A stretch of DNA of 64,000 bases from Paralvinella palmiformis (lineage: Eukaryota; Annelida; Polychaeta; Terebellida; Alvinellidae): contig JAODUP010000045.1 of assembly GCA_025642065.1 (NCBI GenBank), forward strand, positions 998,501 to 1,062,500, given 5' to 3'. Shown here piece after piece: positions 35,657 through 52,262 of this stretch. A program made the position numbers and the translations under genes. The notes below the pieces were generated by a model. It did no database searches and was not told the origin of the DNA. It saw nothing but the letters and a program-made list of their open reading frames with translations. Positions within the stretch are counted from its first letter, which is position 1, and each line of letters opens with the position of its first letter.

Positions 35657-36180
35657 CGTGTGTGTGCGCGATTCAATACAAAACTATTAAAGAAGTTTGT
35701 TGTGCAAATTGCAAATTTAACCATTTAAGTAGAAATAGGTAAGAAACATTGAAAGTCTCACTCGCTCACGCATTATACACAATCTGACCAACCGGCGAAA
35801 ACTGGCCCGTAAACTCTTCTAGTCATACATAGTACAAGCAGGTCATAAGGGCAAAATATGTTTTTCACCTCATCCTACATCTCATTCTATTTACACCAAC
35901 ACCACCATGGCTATAAACTATCAACAATACAAGTACCTAACTTACCCAGATTTGGAATAGTTATATATTTCTAATCCAACTCGAAATTATAATTCATAAG
36001 CTTCCCAGATAGCACGCCGCTGGCGGTCCGCCTGCTATCACTCCGTCGGCCCACCAACTACATAATAATACATATGACAGGCATATTAAGGTTAACCAGT
36101 ATTACGGTAATACAGGATCAACTATTAACAGATTACTATGCGAATAAACGAATTGAAATGGCATTTGAATGTTGCAATAG
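35067..36180. other. Non-coding intergenic DNA
   Basis: Contains a TA microsatellite at 35621-35652. No gene was recognised. Confidence 0.4.
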
Positions 36181-36625
36181 TCTTCATGGATCTGATGGTA
36201 TCTGGTAGGGTATTTCATGCAGTTCCATCCTGGTAGATGAAAATCTTATCTTGAGGCAAGTCTCGGGGACTACAAGAATATTCTTGGAACTAGACCGTAG
36301 TTGCCCAAGTCCCTTTCGTCGATTGCCAACATGTTTCTGATATACGAGGGTGCCACGCCATTCGTGCTTTGAAAGTAAACAGTAGGATCTTGAACATAAC
36401 ACTGAAGTTATGTAGTCATGATTTTTTATCCCTGTGATCTTCTGGCTGACATATTTGTACTCGTTGGAGTTTATGTAATAGTTCCTGCGATATACCAGAG
36501 ATCAACGACTTGTAGTAATCCAGACTGTAAGACACAACATTATGGACCATTGCGACAAAAATATCATGGGTTAACGCTTTTCTAATGGAGGAGACGTTTC
36601 TCAGATGGTAATCAGCAGAATATAT
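36181..36625 (-). mobile_element. LINE C-terminal RT fragment, minus strand
   Basis: Minus-strand frames give AMVHNVVSYSLDYYKSLISG, a worn version of the 'SRLDYCNSLLYG' motif, then LLHKLQRVQ. NFSVMFKILLFTFKA and SSSKNILVVPETCLK follow. These are the conserved C-terminal blocks of CR1/L2/Jockey-type ORF2. Upstream RT and 3' UTR ends are not seen. Confidence 0.75.
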
Positions 36626-36714
36626 CTAAACGTATGATGTATGCTATTACCTAATTTCATATCACAGTGCCTTTTAATGGCTTATCTTAATAAGAGCGTT
36701 TTAGTATATTATTA

Positions 36715-36745
<31 letters not shown>

Positions 36746-37231
36746 CCGACCAATATCGATAGTGTTTATCGGATTGACCTTTGGTTACTCTTAGATCAGT
36801 TTGTAATTATCCCAAATAACTTAATTTTAGACCATTGACCGGTAAATCGAGTCAGCAGATTTTGATATTAACCAGATTTACCTTGTTAATCGACTGATAG
36901 GAGTTTATTACTGAATGTGAAATATGTAAAGCATAGATAAAACACTGTAATATAGTTCAGGAGTATATTTGAGGAAACCTAACACAGTAAGGTGGATATT
37001 TATTAGACCAGTAACTGATAATTGGGTGTACCTTTTTATTTGAGCTCTTTCATTCGTTTGGGATATTATTTTCTTCACAGAAAGACATCGAAGTCTCAAT
37101 ATATGGCTGGTTTAAATCGGGATAAAAATGAACGTTCTGATGAAGCACTGGTTATTAATTTTGTTTTCAATTCAATAACTTTATTCCGGAACATTAAATC
37201 CATATAAAAGGGTAAACTAAAATATGACTAA

Positions 37232-37289
<58 letters not shown>

Positions 37290-37835
37290 ATTTTACGACA
37301 ATGGCGACACAGTGGTGAAGTATACAGAGTATCACTACTCATGATACTCTTTATTGCATTGCCCGATCTAGCTATGCACGTCAAAATAGTATAAGCATTT
37401 TTCCTTATTAACACTTTACATGCGAGTAAGCCTCTTGAAACAAAAATATAAATCACACTACAATTTCGAGGTTTACGGCATAACATTCTAAACACATTAT
37501 TGTAGTCTACACACAATTTTATAATTGACTCTGCTCTATATATAGTAACGTCACAACTGGCATGTATATAATGAAGTACACTAGGATTTAAATAAAGTAC
37601 ATTTTACAGATTCTGTACGTATGTAAAACTTTCGAATCAAGGCATTTCCGCGAGAATAATTTCTCTAGTATTATCTAGACATGTCACCATTGTAACTGAG
37701 GTCTTCTGTGATAATATGCTCAATATATTTACACTTACTAACCGTTGGTAACGTTTCACTATTTAGCACAAATTTCCGAATGGGTATATCCTCAAACCGT
37801 TTAAAGCAAAATATCATTAAGTCACCGTTGTACTA
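36626..37835. other. Intergenic DNA with microsatellites
   Basis: TTA run at 36715-36745 and AT run at 37237-37284. No gene was recognised. Confidence 0.45.
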
Positions 37836-39840
37836 TTTTATTTAATGTCATGTTCTACACCGGATTATATCCACACAATAACTGCTACAGGTGGTTTATC
37901 AGATCATTTCACTGTTATAGCAGAATTAGAACTAAGCATAATCCAGTTGACTCTAAGTGTAATATTCTTTATCGGTATACTAATGATATTGGCAGTCTTG
38001 CATTTAATGATGACGTAGTAAAATTTGAACTTATCATCAACCCTAAAGCTGACTTATCACAGTTATGTGAACAATACCGCACTACACTTAAAACCTTACT
38101 TAACAAACACGCACCTGTTTGATCAAAATCCGTAACATTTAAACAACCTTCACCATGGATAGCCATTGAAATTATCAATGCCAAAGTGCGTCCCCGATAT
38201 TTAGAACGCATATGGAGGAAATCATGCACACACCTTAACACGTCTACTAGATATACTAAACAGTGCCATTTCTGCAATAGACTCATGGATAAAGATAAAT
38301 CTGACTTTTATAAGAACACGATCTTCAACAACTCTGACAACCCTCGTCAAATCTGGAACTGTATAAATATGACTATCCATAGAAAGGCTTCTGTTTCTCT
38401 GCCCTCTCATGATTCAACTAATTCACTCTGGAATTATTTTCCCAAATATTTTAAGGGTAAGATCACCCAATTAATGCTTCTTTCCCAGGTTCTGCTTCTA
38501 GTTGTAATATTGATTTTCCAGTTGTACATCACACTTGTACAGTGTTTAAACCAGCCCCACTTACTGACGTTTCTAAACTGATGTTATCATCCCTTAATAA
38601 GTCATGTGAACATGATCCTATTCCTGCATTTCTGCTAAAATCTTGTCTTCACACACTAATTGCTCTAATTAACTAAGTTAATAATTTATCACTAAGCTCC
38701 GGAGTGTTTCCTTCTCATTTTAAACATGCCCATGTAATCCCTCTTCTTAAGACACCATCTCTACCAGCCGATGAACTAAACAGTCATAGACCTATTTCTA
38801 ATCTATCATTCATATCTAAAGTATTAGAAAAAGCAGTACCCTGTCGTTTGAACGTTCACTTAAACTATAATCACCTGTCTAATTTATTTCTGCTTACAAA
38901 CAATTTCACTCTATAAAAACCGCACTACCGAAAGTTCGTAACAACATATCACTAAACATGGACACAGGAAAGGTGTTAGCACTAACACTTTTATATTTAT
39001 CTGCAGCTTTTGACACCACTTATTAATCTGTTCTTCTAGATCGCCTCTCTGATTGGTATGGCATATTAGGTACAGCACTTACCTGGATCCGCTCATTCTT
39101 AATAAATAGGTTTCAAGCAATAAAAATAAGAAAATGTTTTTCAAAGGCAGTGCCTTTGTTTTGCGGCGTTCCCCAAGGCTCTGTTCTTGGACCACTACTG
39201 GTTATTTTGTATAACACACCACTAAGCTAACTTATTCACAGCCACAAATTAGACTATGATTTATATGCAGATGACACCCAAGTATACATATCTTTATCTA
39301 CAGCAGACACTGATCTTTCCCTTAAACAACTTGGTGACCGACTCAGTGCTATCTCTGGCTGGATGATTATAATTTAAGAAAACATTTTCTCTTACATATC
39401 GTTCCTGCTTCTATCATATTCGTTACCTTCGGCGTATTCGGCGCTATATTTTTCCTTCAGTCGCTAAAACCATTGCTACAGCACTCATTACTAGTAGGTT
39501 TGATTACTGCAACTCTCTTCTTTATAACATTGCATCTAAGGATATTCCAAAACTTAACTCTGTTCAGAACTGCTTAGCTAGGGTTGTCACACTATCTCCT
39601 CGGTTTTCCCATTCTTTGCCCTCTTCTGAAATCTTTTCACTGGTTCCCTGTTCTATCTCGCATCATTTTCAAACTATGCACTACTGCCTATCAAACTCTT
39701 TCTTCCATATCTATTTTCCATCCCTACTCTTTGGAATTCACTCTCTGAACATGTTACGTCATCAAATAGTATAGTTTCTTTCCGTCACCATTTGACAACT
39801 CACCCTTTCAGACTCGCTTATCCTTGTTAAGTTTCCTTTC
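37836..39840 (+). mobile_element. Decayed L2/CR1-type LINE, plus strand
   Basis: Ordered ORF2 pieces: the end of the endonuclease (GGLSDHFTVIAELELS, 37890); a linker with LCEQYRTTLKTLLNKHAPV and SDFYKNTIFNNS; RT motifs SCEHDPIPAFLLKSC (38605), VIPLLKT and HRPISNLSFISKVLEKAV (38735-38840); a stop-ridden DLSAAFDT equivalent (39000); GVPQGSVLGPLL (39165); the catalytic YADDTQVY (39265); and VAKTIATALITSRFDYCNSL with LNSVQNCLARVV (39460-39590). At least eight stops or shifts. The motif set is typical of L2-like elements. Confidence 0.85.
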
Positions 39841-39899
39841 CATCTGATCATTGTTGATGAACCTTTCATCGTACCCGGAATATGAGTTTGCCCAACCCC

Positions 39900-42310
39900 T
39901 CCACTAGGTGCGCCACTGAGCTCGCTGTTTCGAGGATATTGGTGCTATAGAAGTTTTGTAATCAGTATTACTATTATAACCCATATTATGAACACAAATA
40001 ATATCATTGATAAACCCATAGATGAAGGAGCCAAGAGCACTTAAGTCATCACCATACATCAAATGGTTAATTAACGTGGAACATATTATACATCCAGCGT
40101 TTACCTTGTTTAATTTGTTACTAAGATCTTCCATATAAATACAAAAAGGAAAAGGAGAAAGAATTCCTCCTTGACCCATGTTGGTATTAACGGAAAAATT
40201 GTAGGACATATTATTTTCCCGTACATTTGTTTAGTAGTATACCAGAATATTAAAATCCTAACCATATACAAAGGTATGCCCCGCTTTATAAGTTTCTCAG
40301 ATAGAACTTGATGATTTACAAGATCAAAAGGTTTAGAAGCACCCAAATATTTTATGCAATACGGTCATAAATAATAAATACTGTTTTCAATTACATAATG
40401 CTGGCTAAAGCAATATATCTGTAATTACCCTTGCGACTTATGCCAACAGTTTTGTTTTTAACAATGGGCACAAACACAGCAGATATGAATTCAGGTAAAT
40501 TCTCATGGACAAATAAGCTTCTAAAGTCATAGAAAACAGTGAAACTATAAGATCACTGCAATGTTCCAGGCATTCCGCAAATATATAATATAGACCACAA
40601 CGCTTGTTGTCTTTCAAATATTTTTGGCATGTATAATCTGTGAGTGTGACACCCCTACAACCTTTCTGAAATTCAACAATTTTACGAATGGTCCTCACAT
40701 CTTTACCGTTACTTAGACAATTGAATAGATCTTCATAATGGAATTTGTTGTGTGAACGAGTTACACCATCAATAACACTTGGAAAAGATACAGATTACTA
40801 TTATTCATTAACTTTATTTATTTTCTAAAAAGCTTTGTAATTTTTCCACAACAGCTTTTTAGGAAGTGAATCCTTTCTTAGTGCATCGTTGTTGTTTCTG
40901 TTGAATCTCAGAGCACCTTTAAATCTAGCCTTAGCTCTATTTTTCATATGAGAAAGTCGGCCTTGTCTGGGACTACTGGCATTTCTCCACATGGTATACG
41001 TTTCTCGAGACATATCGAAGAAATCTGATGCAAATTCTTTCCAAACCTGGCAGGTTAAGAATTTTACCCTTGGATAGTTTGAATGTTTTTCTAGTCTTCT
41101 GATCAGCAGTGGTTATCGCACACATGATATCGTCATAATATATTTGCAAGGCTACTTTATATGCGTTAGTACAGTTGCAGTCTTTACATCATAAAACCCC
41201 GCTTGGTATCGCAACATTTTTCAGTAGATGTTCTGTATGTACACCATACTCATTAATCACATTTTTGTTTTGGGCAGACCAATCAATTTTGCATCTGACA
41301 TTATTGGATGTCCCATGTTCAATGTCAGGAGCTAACTGTAAATCAAATTCAACCATGACCGTGATATGATCAGGCGGAATAGTACTATATAACATAGACA
41401 TATTAATTATGACAGTGTTACCATCTTCAGTTGAGATTAAGTGATCCAACCATGAATGACATTCCCACGGATCACTTACATATGTATACGTTTCTTCTGG
41501 TAATTTAAGGCAGCTAGTCCACTTATATCTAAATTGGACACAACATTATTTCAATAAAACAGCAAAATTTACATTTTTAACACATTAACATTATAATCCC
41601 CAACTACTGTTACACAGGAGATGTCATATTCATCTCCAAATTGTGAGACTTGGTTAAAGGGTCAAGATTTTGTCCTCGTATTTTTTTATCATAAGGTAAA
41701 TAAACATTAAATATGTAAATTTTCTTTCTGCCGGATGTAATCTCAATACTCACCATTCAATCATAATCATATTTATGTGGAGTAATAAATTCATCATATT
41801 TTTTATTCCAAAGAACAGCTCTTACGACTTAATGTTATACCCAGACCGTCGTCATTGGGTGAGTTGACTACAGCATTGTACCCCTTCCTCATAGCTTTTA
41901 CCTCTTCTTCCTGTTGTTTAGCTAAACATATATTCGACCCTAAATTCAGCTCGTGACAGTTGTAGCTTACAAACTTCACGAAGTGTTTATTGAATATATT
42001 TGTTTTATGTCCTCACTCGAGTCATCATCCATGTTGTCTGTCGTTTTGATATTTGAGCGTTGTACCTTCTCTGAAGGTTTGTGCCATCGGACAAAGATGC
42101 CCTCATGCCGCCAGCTGTGTCCGCCCAAGAACGTCCAATTCGGCTGAGACACAGACAGCCCGGTAGTAATCTGGGTACTTAAACTTGACGAGCAAATGGT
42201 TTACGCCGACATTCAGCTTCCCGTCCAGATATCGTTTCAGATCATCTTCACTGTGGTCGGGGGAAAACAGCGTGTAGCAAATTTTATTGTTCTATTTCGT
42301 TTCACATTAC
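39900..42310 (-). mobile_element. Decayed APE-type LINE, minus strand
   Basis: From high to low coordinates: an ORF1-like or N-terminal stretch DDLKRYLDGKLNVGVNHLLV (about 42250); endonuclease pieces (KAMRKGYNAVVNSPNDDGLG near 41880; WLDH/ISTEDGN..PPDHITVMVEF at 41449-41330); a linker (RETYTMWRNASSPRQG, 41010); and RT pieces FDLVNHQVLSEKLIKRG (40330), GQGGILSPFPFCIYMEDLSN (40190) and the catalytic region NHLMYGDDLSAL (40070). YGDD replaces the usual YADD. The 39900 end is truncated before the C-terminus. Stops and deletions throughout. Confidence 0.83.
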
Positions 42311-42534
42311 AACAGTAATGTGTTCAACTTGTGCACAGCCAATGACAGTTTTTATGCTGCTTCCTCACAGACGCGACAGGACTCGACTGTTTAACGTCCG
42401 AACTCGATGAACACTTAATACATGTATTTTTGACAACCGTGCCCCAACGACACTGACTATCAGTTTCTGAATCAGTTTCCACCGGCACTGTAACAACTCC
42501 AGCTGTCACCAATCCTTCTGACAGCTGGCCCTAT

Positions 42535-42600
42535 AAGAACTCTACGGTGCAAGCATCAAGGTTACGGGTTTGAATCAGGATCAGATCTTGTTTTTTAATA
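42535..42600 (+). mobile_element. tRNA-like SINE remnant
   Basis: A B-box-like GGGTTTGAATCAGGATC follows a worn A-box region (ACGGTGCAAGCATCAAGG). No body or target-site duplication was seen. Weak call. Confidence 0.3.
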
Positions 42601-46329
<3,729 letters not shown>

Positions 46330-46339
46330 AATTCTGTTC

Positions 46340-47260
46340 CGTTCTCCGCATTACGTACCCTCATCAGTGTATGGATCCAATCCAGTGTACGAGTTTACCC
46401 ACTCCTAGGTACGACCCCGTACGCAATTATCATCCAGGATCTAGTTACGACCACATGCAGACTATATAAGTTAGAGTTTTCATATCAACCAAAACCAAAT
46501 GGATACGAGTCCAATCCAATCTAGTTCAAGAAAGTCTACATTCCAGCCGTTTTAAAGAAATAAGCTATGAAATTATAAATGCCTTCTGGTTGAGAACCTA
46601 TGATTTTCCCCAACACCAAAATTGCAAGATGGTATCTAAATCTGCCAATGAAAAGATGACATTTTTTAATATTTCTGATGAACTTTTTATTTTTCTCGTC
46701 CAGTGCAGACCATCTCCGTCCAATAAGGTTTCTTTATCCCTGTTGGCTTACGAGAAGGCTTCTACGGCCACGGTGAACTGCTTTACTCGAAACAAGTATC
46801 ACATAATATGTTTACAAATGGGTAACAATAACATTGTACTTCTGTTATTTACAGACAAGTATATATAAATATGCATACATATATACATACATATATACAT
46901 ACATACATACATACATACATTGAATATTAACATTAACTATGTCACTAGACATAACTGTTTTTTTTAAAGGATAATATAAACAAAAAGCTAACGAGTAGAC
47001 AATGCTGTAATGTATATCTTTTGTTTTGATCAAATATATCATATTTCGCTTTGTGACAAGTTTCCCGCAGGGATCACCAGGCCGGGTTATGATAGGGATA
47101 CAGATGTTCAAGGGAATGAAATAAAAACAGGTTTAAAATTCCTAATTGACTACATCAAGAAACACACTGCTGCTGGGATGGACATTCGAACCAGAACTGA
47201 AGATTTTACCAAACATATATATTTGGGCATAAATTATGACTTTGGCAGCCATAAATAGTA

Positions 47261-47334
<74 letters not shown>

Positions 47335-47600
47335 TGAGCGTTACTGAAGTTAAGAAAGACTACTTATGTGGCATACCTTACAACTAACATTGACTGTAGG
47401 TTCCAGATATATGCACTATTGTAGCCGAAACAAAAATTAAGGAACCGTTTAATACAGATAGATTTAATGGGTCTGTGTAAGTGGGATCAATAAATGATAA
47501 CATCTGAATAGGAAGCTTGGCATTCAAAATGAAGGATGTCACATATTCAAGTGAAAATCGTATTGTTAGCAATCCCAGCGTTATACCAATACTACTCTGT
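46340..47600 (+). pseudogene. Decayed paralogue of the two PAN-module secreted proteins
   Basis: Four exons of the gene A/B plan are recognisable in order. An exon 3 relic (about 46370-46570) has Tyr-rich fragments (SVYGSNPVYEF) and ends FKKVYIPAVLKK, matching the KKVYIPVV plus poly-Lys end of A. An exon 4 relic starts at 46704 after TCTCGTCCAG and keeps GTTTCTTTATCCCTG and the GAGAAGGCT...AACTGCTTTACT segment, with an internal deletion of about 40 nt. An exon 5 relic (about 47072-47257) encodes SPGRVMIGIQMFKGMK, a stop, and later LGINYDFGSHK. The end of an exon 6 relic (about 47560-47597) reads SNPSVIPILL before a GTAAGT donor. No intact signal exon was found. In-frame stops and shifts make it non-functional. 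Confidence 0.78.
47263..47333. repeat. (AT)n microsatellite in the relic's intron 5
   Basis: TA run of about 70 bp just after the exon 5 relic, the same relative place as the AT run that follows exon 5 of gene B. Confidence 0.95.
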
Positions 47601-48476
<876 letters not shown>

Positions 48477-48530
48477 CATTGTAGGTAGCAATCACATTGT
48501 AGGTAGCAATCACATTGTAGGTAGCAATCA
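48477..48530. repeat. Three exact copies of an 18-bp unit upstream of gene A
   Basis: CATTGTAGGTAGCAATCA repeats at 48477-48494, 48495-48512 and 48513-48530 without change. It begins about 250 bp upstream of the TATA region. It is absent from the equivalent region of gene B. Confidence 0.97.
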
Positions 48531-48634
48531 GAATTAATGAAGCCATTAACGTTATTGGTCTTTTTCTCCTAATTACGCCTTAGACCAGCAAGTACTACCT
48601 CAGTCGTTGTACTTTATGGGTGCGCCCAGCAGGT

Positions 48635-48730
48635 ATGCAAATTCCTAAGCAGGATCGCCTCATCTGATTGGCCAGTTTATATAGAGCATACAGAGAAGCG
48701 GCCATTCGACTTCATCGCGTGCAATATAAG
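48635..48730 (+). promoter_or_regulatory. Gene A core promoter: octamer ATGCAAAT and TATA-like AATATAAG
   Basis: ATGCAAAT at 48635-48642 and AATATAAG at 48723-48730 are found in the same order and near-equal spacing ahead of gene B (57955 and 58036). Both are preceded by GGTGCGCC within 15-16 bp. ATGCAAAT is the classical POU-domain octamer. The TATA motif lies 103 bp before the start codon, leaving a short 5' UTR. Confidence 0.6.
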
Positions 48731-48832
48731 CTCGAAAAATTAAGACTGCATTCAAAAGGGCCTTCGTTTAATACCATACAGGAACATCCTGAAAAGGGTT
48801 CTCCTTGTATGATCGTAACATAACGTGCCACA

Positions 48833-48917
48833 ATGGCACGCCTAGATTTACGAATCATATTGTACTTAATGTGCGTAGTAGCAACAATTAAGGCAGATGA
48901 GCTTATTCAGTTACTTG
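48833..48917 (+). CDS. Gene A exon 1, signal peptide
   Basis: Start context CCACAATGGCACG is identical in gene B. It encodes MARLDLRIILYLMCVVATIK and A, a hydrophobic leader, then DELIQLL. The donor is GTGAGT after one base of the next codon, the same phase and 85-nt length as in B. Confidence 0.85.
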
Positions 48918-50210
48918 GTGAGTATTTCAAGCGTACCTATTCAACTTCATTTCAAATTTCGATGAAAGAGCGTTTGACAGCCAAAACGAAAAAGATTTAG
49001 GAACCGGATATCACCTTTTCCGATCTGCGCATTCGTTTTCAGATGAAATTCTGAAAGCTGCACCAACCGCGAAAAGTGGCTTCAACGAATATCTTGAGCC
49101 AGTAGCAACGTTTTCTTCTCAGGATCTTCAATACGCCAATCCCGATTTATCGGGGATTGGCTACAATCAACCTGGTAGTTTCTCAAGCAATTATGGCAAT
49201 ACACCAGTTAATAATGGATATGGTAAAGAGGTGAGTATGTCTCTTTGATCGTTATGATTATATAGTATAACTTGTATTAGTTCATTTTTACCGTTGCTGT
49301 TGTTGTGGTTGTGGTGAAGGTGATGGTGGTTGTAGTAATGGTGGTAATGTGGTGATTGGGGTGTCTACGTTTCACTTGTTATCTATCTCCTTTGCCGTCT
49401 ATAGATTCGCGTTTATAAATTAATCAGTAACAACGCAGCAAACTCCGTTTCATGGCAAAACGGTCCAGTGTCATGTGAAGTGACACAATCATAAATTGCG
49501 CATACGATTATGGCTGAAACGTGTACTTCACTTAACAGATTTACTGGTTTTAGACAAAACTCCACAGCCACAATAACAACAAAAAACAACGCATACACAG
49601 ATAACAAAGAGATAAATAAAACAATACAAAACGTAGAACAAAAGCAAACGAACCACACATTTTATTCGATAACGTTCCAGATTGTTGTTACTAGTAAAGG
49701 TTTTAATCAGTTTATTATTTGTTAAGCTTTACTTTGTACTGTGTGGCCACCAAATTAACTTCCGACTTGCGGCAAATCATCTCGTGAATGGATTTATGAA
49801 AGGAGATTAAGTTTCTTTGGCCTTGATGTATTAATGCATATGCAAAAAAAACCTGTCTCTTCGCGTATGTTTACGTGATTATTTATGTATATATTTAATA
49901 TCTATATATGTAGAAACGCTTATACTAAATGTGCTGCATGATATCCGCATAAGGACATTTTATTTTTATTTTGCTGCGTTTTGAATGTTCGTGGCTTTAT
50001 TGCTTTTATTTATTTATATACATGTATGTATGTATGTATGTATGTATGTATGTATGTATGCATGCACACCAACAAGAAACAACAGATGCTTTTATTATGA
50101 AAATAAATATTGTTTAACTGCATTGTTAACTTGAAATAAATTATTAATCGGTGTGAACAGGAAGCATAATGATGATGATTATGATTATAATGATGATGAT
50201 GATGATGATG

Positions 50211-50277
<67 letters not shown>

Positions 50278-50976
50278 GTTATTAGATTTAACTATATAAA
50301 TTTGAACATCATTATTAATAACCAGGCTGTCTTGATTATTGTATCTAAGAACTAATACATTATTTAGACATCCCCATCATTGTGTGGTTAGCTATAGATC
50401 ACTTTACTAAATAAAAGCCAATAAATATCACTGTAAAACAAAAATAAACTTGTTGATAAAATACATGGCTAGTGCAGGTCTACCGTTAGATTTGTTAACC
50501 GGATACAATCAATGGGGATAGACTCTCTACGGGAAACAAAAAGTCCCGGGTCAGTAGCACATCAATGTTACGTTATTCATACTGACCTTTTGAAATTTAT
50601 AATTGCTCTCGGGCAAATCGGGAATACCTTTACTTGGTATCTCATCGATTACCAGGCACTAAAATAGATAGGTTATCATTGAAATATATCGGGAAAATTA
50701 TATTGTTACTCTTTTGCAGCTTTCAAAAGCCTGTTAAATATATCGCAGTTTCCGTATAATCCCTTTATTACACAGGAATGCCGATCATACAACAAAACGA
50801 GTTCGTAACCAACAGGAAAAATGATAAACAGTGAAAGTATTATTTTAAAATCACTTAAAATCACTAAACTAATCCGTCGATAAACGACGAGGAAGTGATC
50901 AACTCTTGCGCGAAAAAATGGATTATCAGATATTCACTGAAAGCACAACCTGATCGGTTGATCACTCGATAGCAGA

Positions 50977-51028
<52 letters not shown>

Positions 51029-52229
51029 GTTTCTATAACGGTCATATCCGTATGGCATACTAAAACAGACTGTTATTCCAAAATTTCATCTCCGGTGGTC
51101 CAGTGATAACGCGCTTGAAACTTGGAGTCAAGATTAACGGGTTCGGTCCCCCAAAAAGGTAAAACTATTTCAAATAGTGTTTATGTCTCTCCCTTGATTA
51201 ATGTAGTACGTATACGATAAATTGACGACTTAAAAAGTATTTTGACTCTCCGTGAATGGTGGCTACTAATTTATAAAGAGATCACGATGGAAACCATTTT
51301 TACGTCTTTTTAAAGCTTTTTAAAAATCATTTCATAAACTACCAACAAAAGAGCGTACACCTGTGGCGTTTAACAAAATCCTGTAACTCGTGATTCTGTG
51401 CGTCAGTTTATCATCAATAAGCAATCCACAAAACAAGTACGATCCTTTGATAAGGAGAATTTAGACATACACAAAATACGTATAAGACCGTATGACGAGG
51501 TGTCATTTAGTGCATGTCTATGTCTAACCCGAGCTTGGCTATTGTTCTTAACTAAATAATTCAACTAATTCGTTCGATGTAAATGTTTTTAATTTTAAAA
51601 ACAAACCATAATGGATTGGAGAAGTATCAAAGAATGGCTTATGCCAATTATGGCTTTGTATTAAATTCGCATTGTTATATTGCCGTATATTCTATGAAAC
51701 CCCGAAACAAAAACAAAAAAAATATAAAAACTTTACAGATGATAAAATTAAAACATCGCGTTCGCATCGGAATGGGAAAGAGAGGAATCCCATGTATGTA
51801 ATACGATTTACTTCAATAGGGATACGGTTATGGAGGTGCCGAGTCTTATGGTTATGAAGAACCAGCCATGATGGGATACCAAGAACAACCATCTTACAGC
51901 TATCAACCACAGCCCAGTTATGGCTATGGTCAACAACAACAACCAACCTACAGCTATAGTCAACCAAAGCCCACTTATAGCACTCAAAAACACAGCTACG
52001 GATATAAACCCAAAGTGAAGAAGGTATACATCCCGGTCGTGGTGAAGAAAAAGAAGAAGAAGAGTAAGTACTTTAGTGGGAAGGAAGAGGCTGATCTGTA
52101 AAATATATTATTTAGTTTTAGAATGCTAATTCTTCTTCGTGGCTAATTCCCCCCCCCCCCTCAAACATATCCTCTTACTGATGGTGTTGTTTCTGCTGTC
52201 AGTCCTGCTGCTGTTACTACTACTATCAT

Positions 52230-52262
<33 letters not shown>

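Noticed and set aside
48477..48530. CRISPR-like direct repeats
   Set aside because: The three copies are contiguous without spacers and lie in a eukaryotic promoter region.
51090..51160. SINE-like tRNA head (GGTGGTCCAGTG and GGGTTCGGTCC)
   Set aside because: The boxes are recognisable, but no body, tail or target duplication was found; too weak to list as a feature.
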